Shown here: positions 32,531 to 42,837 of the stretch, piece after piece
How positions within the stretch are numbered: position 1 is the first letter of the stretch
How the letters are laid out: the number at the start of each line of letters is the position of its first letter
Assembly: GCA_947471745.1 (NCBI GenBank)
Contig: CANJKZ010000172.1
Coordinates: 2,438,501-2,502,500 of the forward strand
DNA: 64,000 bases
Direction: 5' to 3'
From: Closterium sp. Naga37s-1
Lineage: Eukaryota > Streptophyta > Zygnematophyceae > Desmidiales > Closteriaceae
Notes under the pieces: generated by a model
The model's database searches: none
Seen by the model: only the letters and a program-made list of their open reading frames with translations
Told to the model about the DNA's origin: nothing
Made by a program: the position numbers and the translations under genes

Positions 32531-33181
32531 GCCTGCGTGCGCGCACCGCCCTTCCGGCATCCGCGCGAGCAGCCGCGTGGGCGGCACTGATGCGGCAGCT
32601 GCGCGTTTTACGAGGTGCGCGAGAGGCGCGCATTCACGCGCCAGCGCCATCGGCGGCGCCCGCCACTCGCGGACGGATGCGCGGGAAGCTGCTGCGGAGT
32701 GATGCGAGGTGCGTCGCCCCTCGCCGCGCGCACCGCACCCACTCTACCCGCCCATCACCGCCCCGCTCCCCCCAACCACGCGTACGTGCTTCGCCAGGAC
32801 TCGACGCTACGAGCCGAAGCGCGAAAAGCGAAGCGCGTGGAGATCGCTGGCCGTGGGCCCGCCATGAGTCGGTCGCGCGCGGCGGCAGTGGCGTTGGCCA
32901 AGTGGGCAGTGGCGGCAAGAGCGTCCGTGAAAGGCGGGTTGGCAAAGTGAGTGCGCGAGTGGTGAGTGAGTCCGTGGCAGCAGCGCGAGTGCGATGAGGG
33001 CGCCAAGCGTGCGATGAGGGCGCAGCAAGCGTGGGATGAGGGCGCAGCAAGCGTGGGATGAGGGTGCGAGTGCGATGAGGGCGTCAGCCTTGTCACCAAA
33101 ACCCCCCCTTCCCGCACCAAGCGTGGGATGACGGCGCTGGGTGCTGCCATCGCATGCCCATGCACCAAACCCGACCTCGCA
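32531..33181 (+). other. GC-rich gene-free stretch with short tandem repeats
   Basis: High-GC sequence rich in CGCGCG and GCGAG words. Around 32985-33087 there are about five degenerate units of roughly 22 bp containing AAGCGTGGGATGAGGGCG. Open frames on both strands have no recognisable domain and look compositional. It may belong to the same larger unit as X2. Confidence 0.6.
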
Positions 33182-34065
33182 CCTTCCTCCACCCTCCTTT
33201 CCCTCCCTCCTCCCCCTTCCTCTCCCCCCACTCTCTCTTTCCTTTCCCCCTTCTCTCCCGCTCCCTTCACCCCCTTTACTCCTCTTTTCACCCTCCTGTC
33301 CCCCTCCTGTCCCCCTCCTGTCCCGCTCCTATCCACCTCCCTCCCGTCCCTCTCGTCTCCCTTTGCTTCCCTCTCCTTTCCCTTTCTTTTGCCCTCATTT
33401 CGGCCGCCCCTTCCTAACGCCCTCCTCTTTCCTTCTTTCGCATCCTATCACTCTCCTTTCCTCTCCACTTCCCCCCTTTTCTCCCTCCGTTCCCCCTTCT
33501 TTCCCCCTCCCCTCCTTGCCCCCTCCTTCATCTTCTATTTCCTCCATTTCCCCTCCTTTCCCATTCCTGTCACCCTCCTATCCACCTCCCGTCCCCCTAT
33601 TTTCTTCTCATTTCCCCCTCCACGCCCCCTGCTTCCCTTCTCCTGTTCCCCTCCTGTCCCCCTCCGTCCAACCACCTTCCCCTCAGTTCCCCATCTTCCT
33701 CCAAACCCCCTCCTATTCGCCTGCCTGTCCCCTGCTTTCACTTCTCACTACTTCTTTTCCTCCATTCCCTCTCCCCTCCCCCTCCCATTCCCCCGTCCAC
33801 TCCCCTCATTCCCCTTCCCCCCTCGTTTTACGCTCCTTCCGCCTCATTTACCCTGCCCACTTCAATCCTTTTCCTATTCCACTGCCCTTCTCCTCCGTTC
33901 ACGCTCACTTTCTTCCTTCCCCCTTCCCCCCTTTCCCACTCCTTTCCCCATCCTGTACCCCCTCCTTTCCCACTCCTTTCCCCATCCTTTCCCCATCCTT
34001 TCCCCCTCCTTCCGCCCTCCTTTCCCCCCCCTTTCCCCCTGCTGTGCCCCGTCTGTCGCCCTCCT
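33182..34065 (+). repeat. Polypyrimidine tract, about 880 bp
   Basis: Almost continuous C and T on the plus strand in TCCCC, CTCCTTTCC and similar words, with scattered A and very rare G. Because stop codons need purines, two frames stay open for over 400 codons; these are not genes. The tract ends near the CTGCCCCCTGCC stretch just before X2. Confidence 0.95.
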
Positions 34066-35331
34066 CCACCCGTGCTGCCCCCTGCCTGCCGCACGCCTTC
34101 TCCCGGGTGCGTGCTTGGGGCAGGCAGAGGGGGCTGCAGGCGCCAGGGAGCAGCGCCATGCAGGGGAGGCCATGGGCGGCCATGCACGCAGGCGTGGGCT
34201 CAACGGGGCTCTCCACTCGCCCTGCCTCCACACGCGCTGCTCATCCGCCCCTCCTCCCCGCCTGCTGCCCTCTCCTCCCCCCCCTTTTGCTCCTCGCCAC
34301 ACCCCTCCCCGCGCTGCGCCATCCACTCGCCCACCTCACCCTCCACCTCAACGGCTTGCCTGACCCACTTGGGGCTGGGAGTTGCTGCTGCAGCAGGGGG
34401 GACAGCAGCAGCAGGAGCACTGCATCCCCTCTCACCATGCGCTGCAACACCCACCATGCCACCACCATCAACACCACATGGCAAACACCAACTCTCAACC
34501 TGTCACAGCCGTGTTGATGCTGGCACCTGAGTGCACATGGCACTGCCCTGCACTGCCAATCCAATCCTCTGCTGCCCTTATCCACAACTCATTGCACGCA
34601 ACTAGGCTTTCTTCATTCATTCCATCATTGTCATTGCAAGTGGGCACACACAACAAGGCCTTAATCCTACCCTACATTGGGCTTAAGCCTACAGGTGGCG
34701 TCATGCCAGCACCTACAGCATTGGTGCCTACGGCTACGGTACTTTGCACCCATTTGCACCCATGTCAAGGCAGCACCTATATGTAGTATTGGGCTGTCGT
34801 GCACCCATTCCATGCACCCATTTGCAGCTATGCAGTATCGGGCTGTCGTCATGTTGCCCACCACTCCCACCTCTCCATCCACGTTATTCCCACCCTGCCT
34901 GCACCCATCCTTGAAGCTTGCAGCACCGCATTCACACCACAGCACCACACCACACCACCTTTCCTTCACCCCCTAACTTGCAACCGCCACCCACCAACCA
35001 CCCACCCACACTCCCACAAACGCCCTGCTGTGAAGCAGCGCGCAAAAAAGGGCCGTGCCACCGTCGCTCCCCCATCCACGCCACACCCATCCGTCCTCCC
35101 CATCGCTCCGCGTTCGCTGCTCTCCCTGTTGCTGTGCTGCGCTGCTTACCTGCCTTTCATTCCGTCCGCCCATCTATGCTGCTTTCCTGCCTGCCATCCC
35201 ATCCACCCATCATCTCTCTCTGCAAACAGTCCGCAACCCCCTTTTTTTTTTTAATCTTCATTTTTCTTTCTGCGTTTTTTGCTATTTTGTTTTTCCATTT
35301 CGTTTTTCGTCCTTGTTTGCCGTCAGAGCAG

Positions 35332-36492
35332 TCAGGGCCGCCATGGGCGCTTTGGGGTGGCAGTGAGCGCGGCCTTGGCCTTGGGCGTTCTGCGAGGCGG
35401 CTTGACGGCAGCTTCGCCTTGCACTCGCCGCACCGGCCTGGGCGCTGCGGCACATCGAGGCCTCGGGATCAGCGTCGGTCCCTCCACGCGCCGAATCGCT
35501 GCTCCCGTGTTGCTCGGCTTCGGGATGCGCGACGGGGGGAGCGACATCGGCGTTGATTGCGTTGCTGCTGCCGCCATGCTGCGACCAGCTGACGGGCGTG
35601 ACAACGCCACCACCAATGCCACCGACGCTGATTCCGTCGCGGCTGATTCCGCCGCGGCTGATTGCGGCGCAGCCGATTCCGCCGCGGCTGATAGCGGCGC
35701 AGCCGATTCCGCCGCGGCTGATTGCGGCGCAGCCGATTCCGCCGCGGCTGATTGCGGGGCTGCACATTCCGGCGCGGCGGAGTCCAGCGCAGCAGTTTCC
35801 GGCGCACCCGAAGCGGCGCAGTCGCACGCTGCAGGGTCCGACGCACCAGTTTCCGAGGATGCGCATTCCGACGCGCCTGACTCCCACGCTGCGCATTCCC
35901 ACGCACCAGTTTCTGACGCCGTGGCGTCGTGCTTGCATCCCGCGGCGGCGTCAGTGCGATGACCGTTGTTGGTGCTGTCGCTCAGCGGCTGTACGCGCCG
36001 TGATGCGCTCGACTTCTCCCCGCCGAGGCTCTTCCAGAAGCTCAGCGCTGCAGAATACGACTCGCGCAATGGGGCCATGCTGAGGTAACGAGAACGCGAC
36101 CGGGAAGGCTGAGAGGTTCTAGTAGCAAGAACAGAAGCTGTAAGGTGGAGAGTGATGAGAGGAATGAGCGCGTGAGGCGGTGCTTTGTAGTGCGCAGGTG
36201 CGAGGGTGGCGAGTGGCGAGCGGAGGAGAGGCAGAGCGAGAAGCCTTGGGGTGGTTGGGGAGGGAGTGGAGGAGACAGCAGGGCAGCACGCTGCGTGCGC
36301 TGCGGAGAGATCAAGGCCCAAAAACAGTGCCTTGGGATCTTGCTTCGGTGCACTTCGGTGCACCTGGTTAAATTCAGCTTCGCGCGCAGTTCTGTGCGCT
36401 GAAAAGTAGTAACCCCGAACTGCTCGCCTGAGCTGGTTCGGCCTGACTTGTCGGGCCAAACCACTCACGAGTCGCCCCGTAACCCTCGCCAC
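35332..36492 (-). CDS. Hypothetical Ala/Ser-rich ORF in X2 (386 aa)
   Basis: Same unrecognised frame as 20518-21720, with a handful of substitutions and a shorter SAAAE-type repeat. It is open in both copies despite length variation. There is no domain, signal peptide or known motif that I can name, and coding status is doubtful. Confidence 0.2.
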   Translation of the reverse strand: MARVTGRLVSGLARQVRPNQLRRAVRGYYFSAHRTAREAEFNQVHRSAPKQDPKALFLGLDLSAAHAACCPAVSSTPSPTTPRLLALPLLRSPLATLAPAHYKAPPHALIPLITLHLTASVLATRTSQPSRSRSRYLSMAPLRESYSAALSFWKSLGGEKSSASRRVQPLSDSTNNGHRTDAAAGCKHDATASETGAWECAAWESGASECASSETGASDPAACDCAASGAPETAALDSAAPECAAPQSAAAESAAPQSAAAESAAPLSAAAESAAPQSAAAESAATESASVALVVALSRPSAGRSMAAAATQSTPMSLPPSRIPKPSNTGAAIRRVEGPTLIPRPRCAAAPRPVRRVQGEAAVKPPRRTPKAKAALTATPKRPWRP

Positions 36493-36517
36493 ACTTCCGA
36501 GCCAGACTTTGCCCCTT

Positions 36518-36852
36518 GGTTTTCGCCTAGCTCGTTCGCGCTGCCTTGCCTCGCTAATTGCAGTCCTACTTTATAAACTTGCTGCGTGTTAGTTTCATCT
36601 GCAAAAGCCTTACCTTATGTGAATGAATTTTCAGATTTGCAAATTCAACCCATTATCTGAATTAAGTCGTATTAAACAGGTGGGTTTTCGCCTAGCTCGT
36701 TCGCGCTGCCTTGCCTCGCTAATTGCAGTCCTGATTTATAAAAAGTTGCTGCGTGGTAGTTTCATATGCAAAAGGCTTACCTTGTTTGTGTGAATGGAAT
36801 TAAAGGTTTGCAAATTCAACCAAAACTGAATTAATTCATATTAAACAGGTGG
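36518..36852 (+). repeat. Tandem duplication of the X2 right end (165-bp unit)
   Basis: Two consecutive units, each beginning GGTTTTCGCCTAGCTCGTTC and ending ATTAAACAGGTG, at 36518-36682 and 36683-36852. The second is clearly diverged. X1 has only one unit. Confidence 0.9.
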
Positions 36853-36959
36853 GTTTGATAAATATTCGATAGGTGTTTGAAAATTTAATAATAATTAGTG
36901 AATCCATGCCTTGCTTAAAAGTACGTTTCTAGGATTTAAGGTAATAGAGTGTGGAAGGA

Positions 36960-37286
36960 TGTAAAGACTTTTTCAGCATTCCTTACTGCGTTCTTCAACA
37001 TCGCGTACAGCAGCAGCCGTTGTTCGCCCGTTTTTGCTAACGGGGCTTCGCCAACTTCGCGCGCACTGTTTTACCAAACCATGCACCACTGGCCTGACCG
37101 AGTCGGCCTTCGTTTCGGAACTAGCCCGAACCTCGATGTCAGCCTTGCGATAGCTAGCTCGTACGCACCGCGTAACCGTTGCATATTTCGCACAAGTATT
37201 CGCTCATGCCTACGCTCATACCGTACTTTGTACTTGTTTGACACCTAGTGCAATCCTCGCTATCTCGTTCCATTGCATCCGTAACA
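36960..37286 (+). repeat. G2 5' LTR (327 bp)
   Basis: Begins TGTAAAGACT and ends CATCCGTAACA. Aligned with 45376-45698 throughout, with many substitutions and small indels. Confidence 0.92.
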
Positions 37287-37288
37287 CT

Positions 37289-37300
37289 TGGTATCCAGAG
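37289..37300 (+). other. G2 primer-binding site
   Basis: TGGTATCCAGAG two bases after the left LTR. It resembles the iMet-type primer site with one inserted base; the tRNA is uncertain. Confidence 0.65.
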
Positions 37301-37469
37301 TCACCTTTTTTCGGACCGCGCATCTCCGCACCCAGAGAAATCAACTTTCGATTTTTGCTCTCGAAGGAACTAACGCCCCTTAGCACCTAGGAGCCGCTGT
37401 CTTCGCGTACTCTCGTAAACGCGTGCAGCCACGACTGCGCCTAGAACTAAGTCGAGCCGCTGTCCTTTG

Positions 37470-38640
37470 ACATGGCCGAACACGTCGACGTCACGACACT
37501 TACGCAGGACGCCTTAACGAACTGCTGCAGCACCTGCGCAAAAATTCGGAAGAAATCGCGACGCTGACGGCAGAACCTAAGTCCGTGCAAAACGACGTCG
37601 CACGAGCCCAACAAGCACAATCACAAGCACAAGGCACACACGGACAAGCAGCACGTGAAGCTTCGCAACACAGAAGCATGGGGCAACCCTCGAGCGCGGC
37701 TAGTGATGGAGTCGCCCGCAACGACGGAGACGACGACCACGGCGCGATAGACCCCGAAGCGACGAATGCGGCCAGAAGCCAACCTCGCATCACGATTTTG
37801 GAGCCGACTGGCGAGTCAGCACTTCCGTTGCTGATGCCGCTCAAGCCGCAGCGTCCGCCTTGCTTCGACCCAAGTGAGCGGGGTGGTCCGACCTTTCAGG
37901 CGTGGTTGTTCACGATGAACGTTTTCTTCGACGCCAACTACGTCTCGGAGGATTCGGTGAAGATTCGATACGCCGTATCGCTGCTGCGAGGACCCGGCAT
38001 GGATTGGTGGCGCGTCATCGTCACGAAGCCCGTAGACTACGAGACTCTTTCGACACGGGAAGGACAAACCGGACCCTGGGCGCCGTCGTATTTTGTGGAA
38101 GTACCCCAGTATCGCACGTGGGACGCGTGGTGCGCAGGTCTGCGCGCACCATTCGAGCCAATCGCGGCTTCGATCACGGCGCGTCAGAGGTTCAGCACTT
38201 GGCGCTAGCTCGGTTCCGTCCAGGACTACACTAGCGAGTTTCTGGAGCTGTGTGAGCAGGTGGGCTACATGCACGAGGGAGAGCACATCAATTGCTACAT
38301 CGACGGCCTGAAGAACGAAATCCAGCTCCGCAACGTCACCAAATTTTTGGATATTCTCGCTCGACTTCTTACGCCAACCGAGACTGGGGACCTACGGCAG
38401 CAGAAGCAGCTGGGGACATCGGCCTCGTGAAACGAACGAGCACGCCACGATACGCGCTAACGCCGCGAATGGCACTGCCGCACCGTTCAAAGGGCGCTGC
38501 TTCGCATGCAACATGCCGGGGCACCGTAAGAGCGAATGCCCGGATAACGCTAAGGGAAAGGGGGAAACTGAGCAACGGAAACAGACCAAGCAGCAGGGAA
38601 ACGCTGGGAGTCAGTAGCAGACGGGCCCTCTACTGACAGG
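37470..38640 (+). pseudogene. G2 Gag region (decayed)
   Basis: Gypsy-type Gag with a Gln-rich N-terminal stretch (about 37585-37680), the capsid-like region GPTFQAWLFTMNVFF to MDWWRVIV (about 37884-38022) and a CCHC zinc knuckle (CFACNMPGHRKSEC, about 38504-38545) followed by a Lys/Gln-rich tail. The order matches Ty3/gypsy Gag. The region is broken and is not reconstructed here. Confidence 0.82.
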
Positions 38641-38741
38641 TCACGCTGCTCGCCCGACCCAACCGACCCTCACCGAGTGATTGTGCCGGTTCATGCAATC
38701 GACCACACCCGGCCCAATAAGGAGGGTACAACGGCAGACAG

Positions 38742-38864
38742 TGTCAAAGTATATATATGCTATATATGTTTAGGCTGTAGTGGGGTAGCCAATATGGGGT
38801 ACAGCCCCTTTTAGGGTTTCATACTTGTACCCAACCCTTGCATAGTTCATTCATTCTTGCTGCT
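38742..38864 (+). repeat. C7 5' LTR
   Basis: Begins TGTCAAAGTATATATATGC, with a TATA-like run at 38749-38767. It carries the lineage's LTR block and a 7-bp inverted repeat (GGGTACA at 38797-38803, TGTACCC at 38826-38832). It matches 42700-42832 up to the GCTGCT near its inner end. Confidence 0.9.
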
Positions 38865-41800
38865 CTGATACCACCGAAGGTTGGCGATGCGTCGCGTTTC
38901 CGGGTCTGGGGTGCTCGTGCCTTTGTCCGCGATACCACCGCGGACAAGCTCTCCGCCCGCGCTGTTCCCTGTGTCTTCCTTGGCTTTGTCCCTGACGCGC
39001 CTGGTTGGCAGTTTTACCACCCCACCTCGCGCCGTGTCTTCCCCTCTCAGGACGTCACGTTCGACGAGTCGGTTCCCTTTTACCGTCTCTTCCCCTACCG
39101 CACTGCCCCTCTCCCCCCCCCCGCCGCTCTTCCTCGCTCCAGGTGCTCCCCAGGTAGACCCCCTCCCCGCTCCCGGTCCTGCTCCTTCAGGTGTGTCTCA
39201 GGTAGACCCTCCCCCCTTGACTGCGCCGGTTGAGGTCACTGGTGACTCAGGTCCTGCTGAGGGTGGTCCTGCTCGGGGTGCTGCTTCTGGTGGTGCTGAG
39301 CCTGGGGGTGCGGAGCCTGGGGGTGCTGAGCCTGGGGGTGCGGAGCCTGGAGGTGCGGAGCCTGCGGGTGCGGAGACTGGAGGTGCTGTGCCCGGGGGTA
39401 CTGAGTCTGGGGGTGCTGCACCTGGAGGCGCTGAGGCGTCTGGTGAGCAGTCTCCCTGGAGCGGCCGTCTGCGTAGTCGCTCCGCTGGTGCCTCGCCGCT
39501 GCGCTCTCGTCGTCGACTCCCTCTCTCCCCACAGCAGCTGCGTGAGTGGTACGCTGGCCGTCAGGGTCGCGCTGCTGGAGCTAGGGGCCCTGCTGCGGGA
39601 GGCGCTGGAGCTGGTGACTCTGCTACTGGAGTTGTTTCTGCTGGAGGTTCTGGAGCTGCTGAGGGTGCTGGAGCTGGAGGTTCGGGAGCTGCTGGTGGTG
39701 CTGGAGCTGGAGGTTCTGGAGCTGCTGCGGGTGCTGGCGCTGGAGGTGCTGGAGCTGCTGCGGGTGCTGACGCTGAGGGTTCTGAGTCTGCTGTTGCGCG
39801 GTCTCCTTGGAGTAGACGCCTTCGTCCGCGTGTGCCTCTCACCTCACAGCAGCTGCACGACTGGTACGGTCGCCGTCAGGGTCATGCTTCAGGAGCTCGG
39901 GGCTCTGCCGCTGGAGGTACTTCTGCTGACGTCACTGGAGCTGGGAGTGGTGCTGGTCCCGGAGGTGCTCGTACTGGAGGTACTGGAGCTGCTGGGGCTA
40001 GAGGTGCTGAGCTTGAGGATGCTACTGCTGGAGACCCTGGGTCTGGGGGTGCTGCTGCTGGAGACACTGAGACTGGAGACTCTGGGACTGGAGGTGCCGG
40101 TTCTGGGGGTGCTGCTGCTGGTGGAGCTGGTCCTGGAGGAGCTGGCGCTGAGGGTTCTGGGGCTGCTGGAGGTGCTGGAGCTGCTGGGGGTGCTGGAGCT
40201 GCTGGTGCTGGTGGCACTTCACAGCCCCGCCTGTTCTTTGCTCCACTGTCTCCGTTGTCTCAGCCACCTTCTGACTCTGTGCTTCGCCAGGTTCTTAGTC
40301 TCCCTTCGTCTACTGGTCTTCCGTTACAGCCTGGCTCACCGCTGCCTGCTCCTTTTCCTTACACTAAGCAGACAGGGGGTCTTACTGAGCGTCGTGAGCC
40401 TGCGTCGCGTCCTGTCTTGCCTGTCCGTTCTGGTCGTTCCAGTCGTCGTGTTCCTCGTTCGCGTCAGCCGGCTGTCACTGGCACCCACCTCGTAGTCCGT
40501 CGTCCTTCCTCTCCTCCGCAGCGTGTTCCTCTGCCGTCCCCTCCTGCGTCTTCTCTGCCTACCGTTCCTGAGCCTGAGTCTGACCGCACCCGTGCTGCTC
40601 ACCCTACTGTCACGCGTCTGCTCGCCACAGTTGTCACTGACCCGTCGTTTGAGTCTGCTGCTGCGTCTGCCTTAGTCGCTGCGCTTGTTGACTTTGCTGC
40701 TGCCTGTCGTCTAGACTACGCCGCTAGTCTGGTTGCTGAGTCTGAGTCTGTCTGTCCTCCGTCCGTCGGGGGTGAGTCTGCTCTTAGCACGGACGTCCTT
40801 GAGGACAGGCAGGAGGACCATGAGTGTCTTGCAGCCGCTGCGCCTCATCTCGTATCCATGCTGCTTGCCCCTGAGGGAGACCCGGATGCTCGAGACATCC
40901 CGACCCCGCGCTCTTACGCTGAGGCGATCGCGGGTGAGTACTCCTCTCAGTGGCAGACAGCCATGGACGCAGAGATGGCATCCTAGAAGTCCACAGGCAC
41001 CTACGTCGACGAGGTTCCCCCTCCTGGGGCGAACATCGTCAGTGGCATGTGGATTTTCAGGGTGAAGCGGCCGCCAGGTTCTCCGCCTGTCTTCAAGGCT
41101 CGTTACGTTGCTCGAGGCTTCAGTCAGCGAGAGGGAGTCGACTTCTTCCAGACCTTCTCGCCCACCCCGAAGATGACCACTCTTCGGGTGCTGCTGCACG
41201 TTGCTGCTCAGCGTGACTACGAGCTTCACTCTCTTGACTTCAGCACAGCCTTCTTACAGGGCAGCCTGCACGAGGAGATCTGGCTGCGCCGCCCACCTGG
41301 CTTCACTGGGTCGTTCTCTCCTGGTACCCAGTGGAGCCTCCGGCGGCCAGTCTACGGTCTCCGCCAGGCGCCACGTGAGTGGCACGACACACTGAGGACG
41401 ACACTTGCTGCTCTTGGGTTTGCTCCGTCGACTGCTGACCCATCGCTGTTTCTGCGCACCGACACTTCGCTGCCGCCGTTCTACATCCTCGTGTATGTCG
41501 ACAACTTGGTCTTTGCCACTGCTGACACTGAGGATCTCGCCCTGGTGAAGTCGGAGCTGCAGAAGAGACACACGTGCACAGACCTGGGTGAGCTGCGCAG
41601 CTACCTTGGCTTGCAGATCACCCGGGACAGAGCACGCCGCACCATCACACTGACTCAGTCACACATGGTGCAGCAGGTCCTTCAGCGCTTCAACTTCACC
41701 TGGTCCTCGGCACAGGCCACTCCTCTGGCGACAGGTCACTCGCTCTCAGCTCCACCTTCGGACGAGTCCGTAGAGCCGAGTGGTCCTTACCCAGAGCTAG

Positions 41801-42575
41801 TGAGCTGCCTCATGTACCTGATGACCTGCACTCGTCCTGACCTTGCGTACCCTCTTGGCCTTCTGGCTCGCTACGTGGCTCCTGGTCGGCACCAAAAGGT
41901 GCACATGGATGCTGCTAAGAGGGTACTATGCTACTTGTGCAGTACATCGGGCATGGGGCTCGTGCTTGGAGGACGGAGCGACGTTGTCCTCACTGGGTAC
42001 TCAGACGCTTCTTGGGTTGACGACCAGGCTATGCAGCGGTCGTCACAGGGTTACACCTTGAGCCTTGGCTCTGGTTCAGTTTCTTGGCGTTCTACACGCT
42101 CGTCTTCAGTTCTCAGCTCCAGTTGTTAGGCTGAGATCTACGCCACAGCCATGGCTGCACAGGAGTTACGCTGGCTTACCTACCTGCTGACCGACCTGGG
42201 AGAGCGGCCTCGTTCTCCTCCAGTGCTGTACGTCGACAACAAGGCCGCCATTGCCTTGTGTCTGGAGCATAGACTGGAGCACAGAACGAAGCACATCGCT
42301 CTGCGTTACTTCCTGGCTCGAGAGTTGCAGCAGCGTGGTCAGCTTCGTCTTGCTCACGTGGCCACTCGGGCCAACACTGCTGATATATTCACCAAGGCAC
42401 TTCCGTCTGGTGATCATCAGCGTTTCTGCACTTTGTTAGGCCTTGTGCCCACTTTTCCTCACCTGCTGTAGACTTTGCTTGTACTGTGATCTATATGTAT
42501 ATACCTGCATGCTTGTCCTGCTAGGTAGAGCTCACTGTACTGCTGTTGTTGCATATATAACTCTGCATGTGAACT

Positions 42576-42667
42576 GGCCTTGTGGCCCTTTGCTTGTGCT
42601 CAGTGTGTGTGGTGACGTTGTGATCCATCCTGAGCTTGCTTTGCTTCTCTTGACTGGTCTTGTGACC
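42576..42667 (+). other. C7 twin hairpin motif
   Basis: Perfect stems GGCC-TTGT-GGCC at 42576-42587 and GGTC-TTGT-GACC at 42656-42667, 80 nt apart, between the pol end and the polypurine tract ATGGGGGTG (42691-42699). Confidence 0.6.
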
Positions 42668-42699
42668 CCTTGCTCTCCCCCACTTTGCCTATGGGGGTG

Positions 42700-42832
42700 T
42701 GTCAAAGTATATATATGCTATATATGTTTAGGCTGTAGTGGGGTAGCCAATATGGGGTCATCCCCTTTTAGGGTTTCATACTTGTACCCAACCCTTGCAT
42801 AGTTCATTCATTCCTGCTGCTAGATTCTAACA
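42700..42832 (+). repeat. C7 3' LTR (133 bp)
   Basis: Begins TGTCAAAGTA and ends AGATTCTAACA. Followed by the GACAG target duplication and then G2 sequence. Confidence 0.95.
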
Positions 42833-42837
42833 GACAG

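Larger units (their letters stand above)
34156..36866 (+). repeat. X2: dispersed 2.7-kb unit, copy 2
   Basis: Second copy of X1, colinear from CCATGCAGGGGAGGCC to TTTGATAAATATT. Compared with X1 it has three fewer 15-bp units, lacks about 40 bp near the T-rich run (around 35270), and carries an extra tandem copy of its last 165 bp (36518-36682 and 36683-36852). The left edge is not marked by any repeat, so X2 may extend further left into the polypyrimidine tract, and X1 may be the truncated copy. Confidence 0.85.
38742..42832 (+). mobile_element. C7: incomplete Ty1/copia element inside G2
   Basis: Short-LTR copia flanked by a perfect target duplication (GACAG at 38737-38741 and 42833-42837). 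The right LTR is 42700-42832 (133 bp); the left LTR is recognisable over 38742-38864. Present parts are the end of integrase (VGDASRFRVWG, near 38881), the Pro and GGAEP-type linker (about 39110-40210), RT (RGFSQREGVDFF near 41110, VYVDNLVF near 41495) and RNase H (SDASWVDDQ near 42003, then LYVDNKAAIALC). Gag, protease and the integrase core are not present, so it must have been moved by proteins of other copies. There are a few further breaks. The LTRs differ at a few positions only, so C7 is clearly younger than its host G2. Confidence 0.93.

Noticed and set aside
32590-33050. Arg/Ala-rich frames in the GC-rich stretch
   Set aside because: Both strands are open through composition, and there is no domain or conserved start.
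33128-34517. Open frames of 411 and 458 codons
   Set aside because: They exist because the polypyrimidine tract cannot form stop codons; Pro/Ser/Leu-only composition and no domain.
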